Assembly: GCF_002838065.1 (NCBI RefSeq)
Contig: NZ_PIZU01000009.1
Span: 1 to 64,000 of the forward strand
Source of the DNA: Mycobacterium hubeiense
GTDB taxonomy: Bacteria > Actinomycetota > Actinomycetes > Mycobacteriales > Mycobacteriaceae
Direction: 5' to 3'
Length of the DNA: 64,000 nucleotides
The notes under the pieces: generated by a model
The model's input: the letters and a program-made list of their open reading frames with translations, nothing else
The model's database searches: none
What the model was told of the DNA's origin: nothing
Made by a program: the position numbers and the translations under genes
In this document: positions 38,869-51,983 of the stretch, one piece after another
Layout: each line of letters starts with the position of its first letter
How positions within the stretch are numbered: the stretch's first letter is position 1

Positions 38869-39468
38869 ACCGACCAACACTGCCAGCGGACCCTGCCATG
38901 GCCGCTCGCAGGCGAACACCGCCACCGCCGCGCCCGCGAGGACCCACGCCAGCGCCACCGCGACGGGCTGGGTGCCGGCAACCGCCCGGCCCAGAGTGCT
39001 ACCCGCGGCGGCGGGCACCGACCGGCGACACGCCACGACCGCCGCCACCCGACCTGCCATCACCGCGACGACGACAGCGACAGCGCTCAGCTTTGCAAGG
39101 GCCAACGCCTGCAACAGGATCGCCACCACCACCACGGCTACCCCGAACGGTCCGGCGGACCCGTCGCGCATCACCTCCAGCGCCCGCTGCGGAGGCCCGT
39201 AACAGCCCAGTGCATCGGCGGTGTCAGACAGCCCGTCGATATGCATGCCCCGGGTGGCGATCAGCAACGATGCGACGGCCAGCACGCCGGCCAGCGGGCT
39301 GCCATCACCGAAGGCCCACGACCCCGCCCACAGCACCGCGGCCGCCAGTGCGCCGAGCGCGACGCCGACCACCGGAAAAGCGGTGAGCGCGCCCCGGCCC
39401 AGCGTCGAGCTGCCCGGTGTCGGCAGTATCGTGCCGAACGCGAAAGCCCCTGTAAGCGACCGAATCAC
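38737..39468 (-). CDS. cobS: adenosylcobinamide-GDP ribazoletransferase (cobalamin synthase)
   Basis: A 243-residue polytopic membrane enzyme that joins adenosylcobinamide-GDP and alpha-ribazole. Signature residues: [20 protein letters not shown], then [18 protein letters not shown] with the conserved Asp cluster, and [17 protein letters not shown] 39468 overlaps the cobT TGA as GTGA. Nearly all of the rest is hydrophobic helices. It is the last gene of the cobU-cobT-cobS unit. Confidence 0.94.
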   Translation of the reverse strand: MIRSLTGAFAFGTILPTPGSSTLGRGALTAFPVVGVALGALAAAVLWAGSWAFGDGSPLAGVLAVASLLIATRGMHIDGLSDTADALGCYGPPQRALEVMRDGSAGPFGVAVVVVAILLQALALAKLSAVAVVVAVMAGRVAAVVACRRSVPAAAGSTLGRAVAGTQPVAVALAWVLAGAAVAVFACERPWQGPLAVLVGLACAAALVAHCVRRFGGITGDVLGAAIEVTTTVAAIGLAVGLS

Positions 39469-40505
39469 GTAGGAACGCCGGCCTCGTCGAAGGTGGCCAT
39501 CGAGGCCAGCACGGCCACCGCGGCACGCACGATCGGCAACGCTATCGCCGCGCCGGTACCTTCGCCCAGGCGCATCTGCAGATCGACGAGCGGCTCCAGG
39601 TTCAGCAGCTGTAGTGCCAGGCCGTGCGCCGGTTCGGTGGACCGGTGACCGGCCTGCCACCACTGCCGCGCACCCGGCGCCAGCCGATCGGCGACCAGCG
39701 CCGCCGCCGTCACCACCAGCCCGTCGAGCAGCACCGGCGTGCGCCGCACCGCGGCCTGGGCGCAGAAGCCGGCGATGGCGGCCAGATCGGCGCCGCCGCA
39801 AACCCGAAGCAGCCCAACGGGATCGCCTTGAACACCGCGGGCCCGGTACAGCGCGTCGCGAATCGCTGCGGTCTTGCGAGACCAGCCCGCGTCGTCGATC
39901 CCGGTGCCTCGTCCGACCGCCGCGACCGGTTCGGCCCCGCAGAGTGCGGCAACCAATGCCGTTGCCGGCGTGGTGTTTCCGATCCCCATGTCGCCTGCGA
40001 TCAACAGGTCGGCGCCGGAATCGACCTCCTGATCGGCGATCTGGCGACCGGCGTCGATCGCCGCAGCCGCCTCGGCGGCGGACAGGGCGTCCTCGACCGC
40101 GATGTTGCCGCTGCCGCGGCGGATCTTGTGCGCGCCGATGGCCGCCGACAGCGGCTGCTCGGTGTCGACGGCGATATCGACCACCCGCACGCTGGCCCCC
40201 GCCGTCTCGGCGATCACGTTGATGGCCGCGCCACCAGCGTCGAAATTGGCGACCATCGCGGCAGTGACGTCCGGGGGATAGGCCGACACCCCGGCGCTGG
40301 TCACGCCGTGATCGCCGGCGAAAACCACGATCCGGGGCCGCTCGAACTGCTTCGGCGGGCAGCCCCCCTGACACGACGCCACCCACACCGACAGGTCCTC
40401 GAGCCGGCCGAGCGAACCCGGTGGCTTGGTCAGCTGGTCCTGGCGGGCTCTGGCCGCGGCGGCGGCCCGCTCGTCGGGTGGGCTGACGTCCGGAAAGTCG
40501 ATCAC
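39465..40505 (-). CDS. cobT: nicotinate-nucleotide:dimethylbenzimidazole phosphoribosyltransferase
   Basis: A 346-residue CobT. It makes alpha-ribazole phosphate for the lower ligand of cobalamin. Motifs: [70 protein letters not shown], and the catalytic Glu in [13 protein letters not shown] [15 protein letters not shown] 40505 overlaps the cobU stop as GTGA, and the cobT stop overlaps the cobS start the same way, so the three genes are translationally coupled. Confidence 0.95.
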   Translation of the reverse strand: MIDFPDVSPPDERAAAAARARQDQLTKPPGSLGRLEDLSVWVASCQGGCPPKQFERPRIVVFAGDHGVTSAGVSAYPPDVTAAMVANFDAGGAAINVIAETAGASVRVVDIAVDTEQPLSAAIGAHKIRRGSGNIAVEDALSAAEAAAAIDAGRQIADQEVDSGADLLIAGDMGIGNTTPATALVAALCGAEPVAAVGRGTGIDDAGWSRKTAAIRDALYRARGVQGDPVGLLRVCGGADLAAIAGFCAQAAVRRTPVLLDGLVVTAAALVADRLAPGARQWWQAGHRSTEPAHGLALQLLNLEPLVDLQMRLGEGTGAAIALPIVRAAVAVLASMATFDEAGVPT

Positions 40506-41032
40506 GGCGCCTTCACCGTCACTGGCTGCCCGGCCACCACCAACACCACGCGCTCGCACACCGCGGCCAGTCGCTGGTTGAGCGTGCCCAACTCGTCGGC
40601 GAACCGGCGGCCCGCCGCAGTGGCAGGCACCACCGTCAGCCCCACCTCCGGGCTGACCAACGCAAGCGCAGAGCCGAACCCGTCGACCGCGTCGATGAGC
40701 TCGTCCACATCGGTGGCAACCGAGCCGGACGTCCACGCGCCGCGCCGGTCCATCACCGCGGTGAGCCAGCCGCCGACGTCGTCGACCAGCGTCGCGGTGT
40801 GGGTGTCGGTCCGCAATTGCGTTGGCACATCGATGGTTTCGACCGTCGACCAATGGGCGGGCCGGCGCTGCCGATGGGCGGCCACCCGGGCCGACCACTC
40901 GGCGTCGTCGGCCGAACCGGACCCGGTGGCCAGATAGCGCACGGCCCGGCCGTCCCCGGCGGCCTCGGCGATCGCTGTCTCGGCCCACTGCGATTTGCCC
41001 GACCGGATACCGCCGAGCACCAGCATGCGCAC
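40502..41032 (-). CDS. cobU: adenosylcobinamide kinase/guanylyltransferase
   Basis: About 176 residues from GTG 41032 (ATG 41026 is also possible). The P-loop is [37 protein letters not shown] and [13 protein letters not shown] follow the CobU pattern, and [28 protein letters not shown] is the conserved C-terminal block. It phosphorylates adenosylcobinamide and transfers GMP, giving the CobS substrate. It starts 2 bp after the DUF3043 stop. Confidence 0.92.
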   Translation of the reverse strand: MRMLVLGGIRSGKSQWAETAIAEAAGDGRAVRYLATGSGSADDAEWSARVAAHRQRRPAHWSTVETIDVPTQLRTDTHTATLVDDVGGWLTAVMDRRGAWTSGSVATDVDELIDAVDGFGSALALVSPEVGLTVVPATAAGRRFADELGTLNQRLAAVCERVVLVVAGQPVTVKAP

Positions 41033-41034
41033 GG

Positions 41035-41730
41035 TCAGGTGACTTTGTCGCCGCGGTTGACCCGGGGCCGCGGCGCCCGCATCCGGCGAATCTGCGATGC
41101 CCGGCTGGCGGCGTAGAAGCCGAGCCGCCACCCGGATTCGGTGTTGTCCGGGAACTTCTCGTCCACCAGGCGGTTCACCTTGCGCCCCACGATGAAGCCG
41201 TCGATGACCATGATCAGCACGAGCACCAGCATCGCGGGCGACAGGAACGCCTGAACCTGCACCGACGGCACCGCGAGCATCACGAAGATCAACCCCAGCG
41301 CGGCGGGCATGAACAGGCCCAACACGTTGCGCCGGGAGTCCACCACGTCGCGGACAAACCCGCGGATCGGCCCCCTGTCCCGCGGCAGCAGGTAGGCCTC
41401 CTCACCGGCCATCATCCGTTCCCGTCGCTCGGTCATCTCGGCCCGGCGGGCGATCCGGTCGGCCTTGCGCTCCTCGCGGGACATCTTGGTGCGCATTTCC
41501 TTGCGACGGCGACGAGCCTCCGCAGCGGTCATCGGCGCCGGTGGGACCGGCCCGCGGCGGCGGGCGGCCTCGCTGCGTTTGGGGGTGGGCCTGCCCTTCG
41601 GCGGTGTGGTGCCGCCGGCGGGGGTCTGCGCAGGCTCCTCCGGCACATCGGACGCCCCGGCCTCGAGGGCGTCAGTGTGCTCGGTTTGCTCCTTGGCTTT
41701 CTTCCTGCCCAGCAGATCCACGTCTGCCAC
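41035..41730 (-). CDS. DUF3043-family membrane protein
   Basis: A 231-residue protein matching Rv2206. The N-terminal 110 residues are charged and Pro/Ala-rich, with the [20 protein letters not shown] basic block. Two hydrophobic segments follow ([20 protein letters not shown] and [21 protein letters not shown]), then a short basic C-terminus. The family is actinobacterial and unassigned. It is followed by cobU after 2 bp and may share its transcript. Confidence 0.87.
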   Translation of the reverse strand: MADVDLLGRKKAKEQTEHTDALEAGASDVPEEPAQTPAGGTTPPKGRPTPKRSEAARRRGPVPPAPMTAAEARRRRKEMRTKMSREERKADRIARRAEMTERRERMMAGEEAYLLPRDRGPIRGFVRDVVDSRRNVLGLFMPAALGLIFVMLAVPSVQVQAFLSPAMLVLVLIMVIDGFIVGRKVNRLVDEKFPDNTESGWRLGFYAASRASQIRRMRAPRPRVNRGDKVT

Positions 41731-41855
41731 CTTAATCTGCCGGGAAAGCCCGCTCGGCGGAGGTCACAGCGCCAGAAGTCGGGAATAGCGCCCTGACAAG
41801 GTACCGTTGATGCAGTGGGCCAAGCCCACCCACGTACATGCACCCAGGAGATGCG

Positions 41856-42215
41856 ATGACTGTTCAGGACTCGGCGACCAGCACGACGACTCACGGTGTG
41901 CTCCTGACCGATGCCGCGGCCGCCAAGGCGAAGGCGCTGCTGGACCAGGAGGGCCGTGACGACCTGGCGCTGCGCATCGCCGTCCAGCCGGGCGGCTGCG
42001 CCGGCCTGCGGTACAACCTGTTCTTCGACGACCGCACCCTCGACGGCGATCTGACCGCGGAATTCGGCGGCGTCACCTTGACGGTGGACCGGATGAGCGC
42101 CCCCTACGTGCAGGGCGCCACCATCGATTTCGTCGACACCATCGAGAAGCAGGGCTTCACGATCGACAACCCGAACGCCACCGGCTCCTGCGCCTGCGGC
42201 GACTCGTTCAACTGA
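41856..42215 (+). CDS. erpA: A-type iron-sulfur cluster carrier (HesB/IscA/ErpA)
   Basis: A 119-residue protein with the three A-type cysteines: one in QPGGCAGLRY and two in the C-terminal SCACGDSF. It begins GVLLTDAAAAKAKALLDQEG, typical of the family. It delivers Fe-S clusters to apo-proteins; nearby clients could include LipA and the Rieske protein. AGGAG lies 5 nt before ATG 41856. Position matches Rv2204c. Confidence 0.93.
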   Translation: MTVQDSATSTTTHGVLLTDAAAAKAKALLDQEGRDDLALRIAVQPGGCAGLRYNLFFDDRTLDGDLTAEFGGVTLTVDRMSAPYVQGATIDFVDTIEKQGFTIDNPNATGSCACGDSFN

Positions 42216-42219
42216 TCCC

Positions 42220-42870
42220 TCAGTACTGTCCGGTCCGCAGCAGGTAGGAGCAGATCAGGATCTCCTTGTCCTGGACGAGCACCTGCACGACCGCCTGTTC
42301 CTCCCGATCGCGGGGTTCGTCGCGGTCCTCGCCGCGCGCTGAGCCCGCCGGCACGACGCGCATGGTGAACAGCACCTGCGCTTGATTGGCCGACCACGGC
42401 ACGATCTTGTCGATCGAGGTGACCTCGGCGCTGCTGAACTGCTTGCGAAACGCGTCGCTGGCCAGATTCGCCAGCGACAGATCCGAGCGGCGTTCCTTGA
42501 CCGCGTCGTAGAGCCCGCACAGCGTGTGGCGGGCGACGGTCTCGTCGTCGCCGCCGGCCAGCGCGTCCAGGTAGTTCTGGATCGCGGTGCGGGCCGTCTC
42601 CTCCGTCAGCACGCCGCTACGGGCGGCGGAGTTGTCATCACGGGCGGCAAACACCACCGCCGCCACCAGGCCCGCCACCACGGCAAGAACGAGCAGCGCA
42701 CCGACCACCCACCGCCACCGTCGGCGTTTCGGATACGGAACGGGCGGCGGCAGCATCCCCGGATAGGCCGACGGCGCAACGGGATTCTGCGGGTACGGCT
42801 GCGGAGGTCCCGGATAGGGTTGCGGGCCGACCGCTCCCGCGCCGTAATCGGGCGGATTCGGACCAGCCAT
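42220..42870 (-). CDS. membrane-anchored hypothetical protein (Rv2203-like)
   Basis: A 216-residue protein. A Pro/Tyr/Gly-rich cytoplasmic N-terminus is followed by KRRRWRW, one hydrophobic segment (WVVGALLVLAVVAGLVAAVVF), and an exposed domain with TARTAIQNYLDALAGGDDETVARHTLCGLYDAV, which resembles the NTF2-like/DUF4878 lipoprotein folds. Two cysteines (in HTLCGL and LICSYLL) may form a disulfide outside the membrane. Function unknown. GGGGGAG lies before the ATG. It converges on erpA with a 4-bp gap. Confidence 0.82.
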   Translation of the reverse strand: MAGPNPPDYGAGAVGPQPYPGPPQPYPQNPVAPSAYPGMLPPPVPYPKRRRWRWVVGALLVLAVVAGLVAAVVFAARDDNSAARSGVLTEETARTAIQNYLDALAGGDDETVARHTLCGLYDAVKERRSDLSLANLASDAFRKQFSSAEVTSIDKIVPWSANQAQVLFTMRVVPAGSARGEDRDEPRDREEQAVVQVLVQDKEILICSYLLRTGQY

Positions 42871-43019
42871 ACAGTTGCTCCCCCGGGGGATTGTGTGCGA
42901 TTGCCGTCTACAGTGACCGGGACGGGCACTTGTACGCAGGTTAGCGCAAGCCGACGGATGCGAACTCGGTCGTTAGTCTGGGTAAGGTTTCATAGACGGC
43001 TTAACGAAATGAAGGGTGA

Positions 43020-45924
<2,905 letters not shown>

Positions 45925-45930
45925 CGCGCC

Positions 45931-45936
45931 AGTATG
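45931..45936 (-). promoter_or_regulatory. -10 element (CATACT), leaderless promoter of asnB
   Basis: On the minus strand the hexamer ends 6 nt before GTG 45924. Confidence 0.45.
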
Positions 45937-46037
45937 CCTAATCGCCGAGGTGTGTCGAGACTCGCACCGAGGCGTGGTCTACGCTGCGTAGTATTCGCCT
46001 AGCTCGCTAGCTTTACCGACTTCTAGGAGGCTCCAGC

Positions 46038-47072
46038 GTGACACCTCGCCGGTTGAGGGTGGCGGCGTTGTCGGTTGTCCTGGGTGCGACGGCGCTGCTG
46101 CTGTCCGGCTGCAGCTGGACCGATGCGCTCGCCTTGGGCTGGCCCGAAGGGATCACCCCGGAAGCCCACGTCAACCGCGAGTTGTGGATCGGCTCGGTGA
46201 TCGCCTCGTTCGTCGTGGGCATCATCGTGTGGGGCCTGACGTTCTGGGCCGCTGCGTTCCACCGCAAGAAGGCCACCGACACGGAGCTGCCGCGACAGTT
46301 CGGCTACAACATGCCGCTGGAGCTGGTGCTGACCGTGGTGCCGTTCCTGATCATCTCGGTGCTGTTCTACTTCACCGTGGTGGTGCAGGAGAAGATGCTG
46401 CACACCGAGCCCAACCCCGAGGTCGTCGTCGACGTGACGGCATTCCAGTGGAACTGGAAGTTCGGCTACCAGAAGGTCAACTTCGCCGACGGCACCTTCA
46501 CCTACGACGGGCTGGACACCGAACGCAAGGAAGCCGTGGAATCGCGCCCCGAGGGCGTCGATGCACATGGTGAGGAGCAGGTCGGCGCCATCGCCGGTAA
46601 GAACCCGGAGGACCGCAGCTACCTGAACTTCGACAAGGTCGAGACCCTGGGCACCTCCACCGAGATCCCGGTGCTCGTGCTGCCCGCCGGCAAGCGCATC
46701 GAGTTCCAGATCGCCTCGGCCGACGTGATCCACGCGTTCTGGGTGCCGGAGTTCCTGTTCAAGCGCGACGTGATGCCCAACCCCAAGGAGAACAACTCCG
46801 ACAACGTCTTCCAGGTCAGCGAGATCACCAAGACCGGTGCGTTCGTCGGGCGGTGCGCGGAGATGTGCGGCACCTACCACTCGATGATGAACTTCGAGGT
46901 GCGGGTGGTGGAGCCCAACGACTTCAAGGCCTATCTGCAGCAGCGCATCGGCGGCAAGACCAACGCCGAAGCGCTGATGGCGATCAACCAGTCGCCGACG
47001 GCGATCACCACCCGCCCGTTCGACACGCGCCGCGGCGAGCAGGCGCCCCAAGCGCCCCAGGCAAGCAAGTAG
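46038..47072 (+). CDS. ctaC: cytochrome c oxidase subunit II
   Basis: A 344-residue aa3 oxidase subunit. The N-terminus has a lipobox LLSGC, so the mature protein is lipid-anchored. Two membrane helices follow, then the CuA domain with [23 protein letters not shown] and the binding motif [12 protein letters not shown]. It takes electrons from the QcrC cytochrome cc. TAGGAGG lies 7 nt before the GTG start. Followed after 9 bp by ctaF. Confidence 0.96.
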   Translation: MTPRRLRVAALSVVLGATALLLSGCSWTDALALGWPEGITPEAHVNRELWIGSVIASFVVGIIVWGLTFWAAAFHRKKATDTELPRQFGYNMPLELVLTVVPFLIISVLFYFTVVVQEKMLHTEPNPEVVVDVTAFQWNWKFGYQKVNFADGTFTYDGLDTERKEAVESRPEGVDAHGEEQVGAIAGKNPEDRSYLNFDKVETLGTSTEIPVLVLPAGKRIEFQIASADVIHAFWVPEFLFKRDVMPNPKENNSDNVFQVSEITKTGAFVGRCAEMCGTYHSMMNFEVRVVEPNDFKAYLQQRIGGKTNAEALMAINQSPTAITTRPFDTRRGEQAPQAPQASK

Positions 47073-47081
47073 GGACACCGC

Positions 47082-47501
47082 ATGCACATTGAAGCCAGGC
47101 TGTTCGAGTTCCTGACCGCGTTCTTCATCCTGTCGGCGATCGTCTACGGCGTGCTCACCGCGATGTTCGCCAACGGCGGCGTGGAGTGGGCGGGCACCAC
47201 CGCTTTGGTGATGACCGCGGGGCTGACGCTGATCACCGGAACCTTTTTCCGGTTCGTGGCGCGCCGGCTCGACACCCGTCCCGAGGACTACGAGGACGCC
47301 GAGATCAGCGACGGCGCCGGCGAGCTCGGCTTCTACGCCCCGCACAGCTGGTGGCCGGTGATGGTCGCGCTGTCGGCCTCGGTGACCGCGGTGGGCGTCG
47401 CATTGTGGCTGCCGTGGCTGATCGTCGGCGGCGTCGGCTTCGTGTTGGCGTCCGCGGCCGGCCTGGTGTTCGAGTACTACACCGGACCCGAGAAGCACTG
47501 A
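47082..47501 (+). CDS. ctaF: cytochrome c oxidase subunit IV (actinobacterial)
   Basis: A 139-residue membrane protein with four hydrophobic segments. The start [23 protein letters not shown] and [20 protein letters not shown] are typical of the actinobacterial CtaF (Rv2199c). It is a small structural subunit of the bcc-aa3 supercomplex. It sits 9 bp downstream of ctaC, in the same operon. Confidence 0.93.
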   Translation: MHIEARLFEFLTAFFILSAIVYGVLTAMFANGGVEWAGTTALVMTAGLTLITGTFFRFVARRLDTRPEDYEDAEISDGAGELGFYAPHSWWPVMVALSASVTAVGVALWLPWLIVGGVGFVLASAAGLVFEYYTGPEKH

Positions 47502-47594
47502 CGGTCGTAGGTCACAATCGGGCAAACAGTTCGCCCGCCCACCGTGCTGCGAGATCCGTTCGCGCCGCCCGGTTGGGTAATGTTGCCGAGGCAC

Positions 47595-47607
47595 CTAACG
47601 CCGTTAG
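47595..47607. promoter_or_regulatory. 13-bp palindrome upstream of mmpS3
   Basis: CTAACG and CGTTAG flank a single central C, forming a perfect inverted repeat 25 bp before the mmpS3 ATG. It is a possible operator; no regulator is identified. Confidence 0.35.
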
Positions 47608-47632
47608 AGCAAGTCGAGAAGGATAGGCGTAG

Positions 47633-48502
47633 ATGAGCGGGCCGAATCCCCCCGGGCCGGACACTGAAGGGTCGGACCTCCCAGAACGCGAGCCAACCAG
47701 CCAGCCCACCGACGACGCGGCCGACGTCGTCGGTCCTCCGACGGCCGAGACCGCGCGGGCATATTCAGCGCCGGAATCCGAGCAGTTCACCAGCGGGCCG
47801 TACGTCCCGCCGGATCCGGCGCTCTACGACTACGACAGCTACGACCCGGCGACCGAACTCGTCGAGGAGGCCCCGCCGCCGCGCTGGCCGTGGGTCGTCG
47901 GCGTCACCGCGATCATCGCCGCCATCGCCCTGGTGGTGTCGGTGTCGCTGCTCGTGCTGGGCACCGATACCGACAACCTCGCGACGCCGGAGACCAGCAC
48001 CACCGCGTCGGCGCCGCCGGTGCAGGACGAGATCACCACAACGACGCCACCGCCGCCGCCACCTCCGCCTCCGCCGACGTCCGAGGAGCCGCCTCCGCCG
48101 CCGCCGGAGACCGTCACGGTGACGCAGGAGCCACCGCCACCGCCGCCTCCGCCTCCCGCGGAGGAACCCCCGCCGCCGGTGACCACCACGCCCCCGCCGC
48201 CGGTGACCACCACCACGACGACGCGGTCGGGCCCGCGTCAGGTGACGTACTCGGTGACGGGGACCAAGGCGCCCGGCGACATCATCACCGTCACCTATAT
48301 CGACGCGAATGGTCGTAGCCGCACGCAGCGCAACGTCTACATCCCGTGGTCGCTGACTGTGACGCCGATCTCGCAGTCCGAGGTGGGCTCGGTGCAGGCC
48401 TCCAGCCTGTTCCTGGTGAGCAGGCTGAACTGCTCCATCACCACCAGCGACGGCACGGTGTTGAGGTCGAACACCGGCAACTCTCCGCAGACAAGCTGCT
48501 GA
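47633..48502 (+). CDS. mmpS3: MmpS3-type membrane protein with proline-rich linker
   Basis: A 289-residue protein matching Rv2198c. A cytoplasmic acidic N-terminus is followed by one membrane helix ([21 protein letters not shown]), a long Thr/Pro-rich spacer with runs of up to ten prolines, and a C-terminal exported domain [20 protein letters not shown] with two Cys (LNCSIT and QTSC), typical of the MmpS fold. Recently linked to growth and division at the envelope in mycobacteria. GAGAAGGA precedes the ATG. Its TGA shares one base with the next ATG. Confidence 0.9.
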   Translation: MSGPNPPGPDTEGSDLPEREPTSQPTDDAADVVGPPTAETARAYSAPESEQFTSGPYVPPDPALYDYDSYDPATELVEEAPPPRWPWVVGVTAIIAAIALVVSVSLLVLGTDTDNLATPETSTTASAPPVQDEITTTTPPPPPPPPPPTSEEPPPPPPETVTVTQEPPPPPPPPPAEEPPPPVTTTPPPPVTTTTTTRSGPRQVTYSVTGTKAPGDIITVTYIDANGRSRTQRNVYIPWSLTVTPISQSEVGSVQASSLFLVSRLNCSITTSDGTVLRSNTGNSPQTSC

Positions 48503-49101
48503 TGGGATACGACAAGCTCGACCGCATCCTGCTCGGGGCGTGTGCTGCGGTCTGGCTTGCCGCCCTCGGCGCCGCAGTGGCCGCCACGGTCGCCCTGGTG
48601 GACCTCGGCCGTGGCCACCCGGAGACCGCGAACGGCACACCGTGGCTGCTGTACACGGTCATCGGCGTCTCGGTCGTGGTGATCGCGGCCGCGGTGCCGC
48701 TGCTGCTGCGGGCCCGCGCGACGGCGGATCAGCCGCCGGCGCGCAGCGCACCGCCACGCCCGCCGCGGCCTCCTCGGCAGTCGGCCGCGCGGGCCTTCGG
48801 CGCGTTCGACGACCCGATGGCTACCCGGCCCGGTTATTCACGGCCCACCGTCAGTCGGCCCGCGTGGGCGTTTCCGACGGATGCGGTGGATCAGGTGTGG
48901 TTCCGCTGCGCGGTCGTGCTCGGAATCGCCATGGGCGCTGCGATTTTCATGATCGGCGTGGCCACGTATCTGATGGCCGTCGACAACGACACGTTCGCGT
49001 GGACCCTCTACGTGATCGTCGGTCTGGTCACGCTGGGGATGGTCGCCATCCCGGTGTTCTATCTGCGCGAGCTGCACAGCATCGTCGACTCAGCGGCGTA
49101 G
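48502..49101 (+). CDS. DUF2561-family membrane protein
   Basis: A 199-residue protein with four membrane helices. It starts [19 protein letters not shown], has an arginine- and proline-rich loop, and ends YVIVGLVTLGMVAIPVFYLRELHSIVD. It matches Rv2197c (DUF2561), of unknown function. The ATG overlaps the mmpS3 stop by one base, so translation is coupled. It converges on qcrB with a 33-bp gap. Confidence 0.85.
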   Translation: MGYDKLDRILLGACAAVWLAALGAAVAATVALVDLGRGHPETANGTPWLLYTVIGVSVVVIAAAVPLLLRARATADQPPARSAPPRPPRPPRQSAARAFGAFDDPMATRPGYSRPTVSRPAWAFPTDAVDQVWFRCAVVLGIAMGAAIFMIGVATYLMAVDNDTFAWTLYVIVGLVTLGMVAIPVFYLRELHSIVDSAA

Positions 49102-49134
49102 CTTTCCGGCGCGTTGCCGCCCGGCTGACGGTGA

Positions 49135-50781
49135 TCAGTGGTGCCCGTTGGTCTCGCCGTTGGGGGAGCCGTACGTCGTGTCCTGATGCTCGCGCAGCGC
49201 GGTCAGCGCCTTGCGCTCGGAGGCGTGTGCGGCCTCGGTGAGCGCTTCGTGCTCCTCGATCGGGTCGGCCGTCAAGAAGCTGCCGCTGCCGGGCGCGCCG
49301 GCGGAGCCCAGCTTGTTCATCCGCTTGGGCAGGGCAGCGCCCTGGTATTCCAACGGAATCGGATGGCCGTGCTCGTCGACCGGGCCGAGCGGTTGGTGCA
49401 GTTCGATGTAGGCGCCGTGCGGCAGGCGTTTGATGATGCCGGTTTCGATGCCGTGTTCGAGCACCGCGCGGTCGCTGCGCTGCAGGCCCACGCACCAGCG
49501 GTAGGTGATGTAGTAGACGATCGCGGGCAGCACTACCATGCCGATGCGGCCGATCCAGGTCGTCGCGTTCAGCGAGATGTGGAACTTCAGCGCGATGATG
49601 TCGTTCATCGCCGCCAGTGTCAGCACCATGTAGAAGGCGATCGCCGCCGCGCCAATTGAGGTGCGCACCGGCACATCTCGCGGCCGCTGCAACAAATTGT
49701 GGTGCGCGTTGTCGCCGCTGAACTTCTTCTCCAGCCAGGGGTAGATGATCAGCAGGATGAAGATCAGACCCATCGTCAACGCCACCCAGACCGGTGCCGG
49801 GATGGTGTAGTTGCCGAGGTAGATCTCCCACGGCGGGAAGATACGGGCCAGGCCCTCGGTCCACATCATGTAGAAGTCAGGCTGAGAACCTGCCGACACT
49901 TGAGAGGGCTTGTAGGGGCCCAGGTTCCAGATCGGGTTGATCTGCAGCAGCCCGCCCATCAGGCCCAGCACGCCGACGACCATCGCGAAGAACGCGCCGG
50001 ACTTGACCGCGAACACCGGCATCACGCGCACACCGACGACGTTGTGTTCGGTGCGGCCCGGTCCGGGGAACTGGGTGTGCTTCTGGAACCACACCAGCGC
50101 CAGGTGAACACCGATGAGCGCCAAGATGATTCCCGGTATCAGCAGGATGTGCAGGGCGTAGAGCCTCGGGATGAGGATCTCGCCGGGGAAGTCGCCGCCG
50201 AACAGCGCCCAGTGCAACCAGGTGCCGATCACCGGCATGCCCAGCGTGATCGACGACAGCGCGGCCCGCAGCCCGATACCCGACAGCAGGTCGTCGGGCA
50301 GCGAATAGCCGAAGTAGCCCTCGAACATGGCCAGGATGAGCAGCAGCGCGCCGATCACCCAGTTGGCTTCGCGGGGCCGGCGGAACGCGCCGGTGAAGAA
50401 GATCCGCGCGAGGTGCACCATGATCGCCGCGGCGAACATCAACGCCGCCCAGTGGTGGATCTGGCGCACGAACAACCCGCCGCGCACTTCGAAGCTGATG
50501 TCCAGCGTGGATTCGTAGGCCCGCGACATCTGCACGCCGCGAAGTGGTTGGTACACGCCGTCATAGGTCACGTGCGCCATCGACGGGTCGAAGAACAGCG
50601 TCAACCACACACCGGTAATGAGCAGCACGATGAAGCTGTACAGGGCGATCTCACCCAGCAGGAATGACCAGTGGGTGGGGAAGACCTTGTTCAGCTGCCG
50701 GCGTACCGCGGCGGAGGGGTGATAGCGAGAATCGACCGCATCGCCTTGTGCCGCTGCGATCTTGGCGAGGTCAGGACTCAT
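49135..50781 (-). CDS. qcrB: cytochrome bc1 complex cytochrome b subunit
   Basis: A 548-residue polytopic protein. The haem-binding histidines lie in [11 protein letters not shown] and [31 protein letters not shown], and the Qo-site motif is the mycobacterial PPWE (FPPWEIYLG). A long hydrophilic C-terminus is normal for actinobacteria. It oxidises menaquinol and is the target of Q203 (telacebec) in M. tuberculosis. The ATG overlaps the qcrA stop by 4 bp. Confidence 0.96.
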   Translation of the reverse strand: MSPDLAKIAAAQGDAVDSRYHPSAAVRRQLNKVFPTHWSFLLGEIALYSFIVLLITGVWLTLFFDPSMAHVTYDGVYQPLRGVQMSRAYESTLDISFEVRGGLFVRQIHHWAALMFAAAIMVHLARIFFTGAFRRPREANWVIGALLLILAMFEGYFGYSLPDDLLSGIGLRAALSSITLGMPVIGTWLHWALFGGDFPGEILIPRLYALHILLIPGIILALIGVHLALVWFQKHTQFPGPGRTEHNVVGVRVMPVFAVKSGAFFAMVVGVLGLMGGLLQINPIWNLGPYKPSQVSAGSQPDFYMMWTEGLARIFPPWEIYLGNYTIPAPVWVALTMGLIFILLIIYPWLEKKFSGDNAHHNLLQRPRDVPVRTSIGAAAIAFYMVLTLAAMNDIIALKFHISLNATTWIGRIGMVVLPAIVYYITYRWCVGLQRSDRAVLEHGIETGIIKRLPHGAYIELHQPLGPVDEHGHPIPLEYQGAALPKRMNKLGSAGAPGSGSFLTADPIEEHEALTEAAHASERKALTALREHQDTTYGSPNGETNGHH

Positions 50782-51983
50782 GAGCGCCGCTCCCAGAATG
50801 CCGGTCCGACGGGCTCGATGAAGTCGCCGTTGGCGACCAGATACCCGTCCTGGTCAATGGTGATGGGCAGCTGCGCCAATGCCCGCGCAGCCGGACCGAA
50901 TATGGGCCTCGCCCAGTGCAACGCGTCGAACTGCGACTGGTGGCACGGGCAGAGGATGCGATAGGTCTGCTGTTCGTAAAGCGAAGAGGGGCAACCCAAG
51001 TGCGAGCACACCTTGGTGAATGCGTACAGGTCGCCGAAGTTAAAGCTCTCTTGACCCTTGCGCTTGACCACCTTGTGCGCGTCGGCGGGCTTGATGCGGA
51101 TCAGCATGACCGGATTGCGCACGCCCATCGCGATTTCGGTGAGGTGGTGCGCCGATTCGACGGTGGTGCCGTCGCCGTCGGACTCGCGCCACGGGAACAC
51201 CGTCTCCATACCGCCGGCGTCGATGTCCTCCGGGCGCATCTTGACGAACGGTGATTCGCCGGGCAGGCCGGTCGCGCGGGCCAGGTAGATGGTTTCGCCG
51301 TGGTAGCGCGGGGTCCATCCGGACGTCCACAGCACGGCCTTCTTGCCTTCGGCGGTGGGCACCACCGGCTTCCACGGGTTCTTGATCAGCCCGCCGATGA
51401 ACGCCACCAGCGTGCCGAGTCCGAACGCGCCCAGCCCGACACCCAGCGACAGCCCGATCATCTTGCGCCGCTTGATGGTCGAGCCCTCGAGCGCGTCGGT
51501 GAGGTTGGCCGCGATGGTCTTGCGGTGGATCTCGGGGGAGCGGCCGTCGTGGCGTTGCTGGATCGAGATCTCTTCGGGGATGAACTTCTTCTGGTAGAGC
51601 ACCGCGCCGATGCCGATCGCCAGGATCGACAGCCCGAACAGCAGCCCGTAGAGCGGGGTGGCCAGGGTGTAGAGGAACTCGCCTTCCGACCCGTACGGCT
51701 TGTACTCCCACGGCCAGAAGATGAAGACCACCAGCAGCGCCAGGCCCGAAAACCCGCCCAGCAGAAGCCAATTCGCCACACTACGCTCGGCGCGCTTTTC
51801 GGCCTTGGTGCCGGGCACCGGCCAGCGCGGCTCCTTGTAGACGGTCTCGACGCCGTCCATCCGGCCGCCCAGCTCGACGAGTTCCTCGCGTGACATCGAC
51901 GCCAGTTCGGCGTCGCTGGGCTGCCCGGGAACGCCGGTTTGGCCCGGGGTGTCCGTGCCTTTCATCTCCTCGCCGTCACTCAT
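50778..51983 (-). CDS. qcrA: ubiquinol-cytochrome c reductase Rieske iron-sulfur subunit
   Basis: A 401-residue protein with three membrane helices (the actinobacterial type) before the Rieske domain. The cluster ligands are in CSHLGCPSS and [11 protein letters not shown] 51983 is fixed by the ATGA overlap with the qcrC stop; the longer frame to 52040 lies inside qcrC. It hands electrons from menaquinol to QcrC. Confidence 0.96.
   Translation of the reverse strand: MSDGEEMKGTDTPGQTGVPGQPSDAELASMSREELVELGGRMDGVETVYKEPRWPVPGTKAEKRAERSVANWLLLGGFSGLALLVVFIFWPWEYKPYGSEGEFLYTLATPLYGLLFGLSILAIGIGAVLYQKKFIPEEISIQQRHDGRSPEIHRKTIAANLTDALEGSTIKRRKMIGLSLGVGLGAFGLGTLVAFIGGLIKNPWKPVVPTAEGKKAVLWTSGWTPRYHGETIYLARATGLPGESPFVKMRPEDIDAGGMETVFPWRESDGDGTTVESAHHLTEIAMGVRNPVMLIRIKPADAHKVVKRKGQESFNFGDLYAFTKVCSHLGCPSSLYEQQTYRILCPCHQSQFDALHWARPIFGPAARALAQLPITIDQDGYLVANGDFIEPVGPAFWERRS

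Noticed and set aside
47839..48216. glycine-run frame on the minus strand
   Set aside because: It is the antisense reading of the proline-rich linker of mmpS3.
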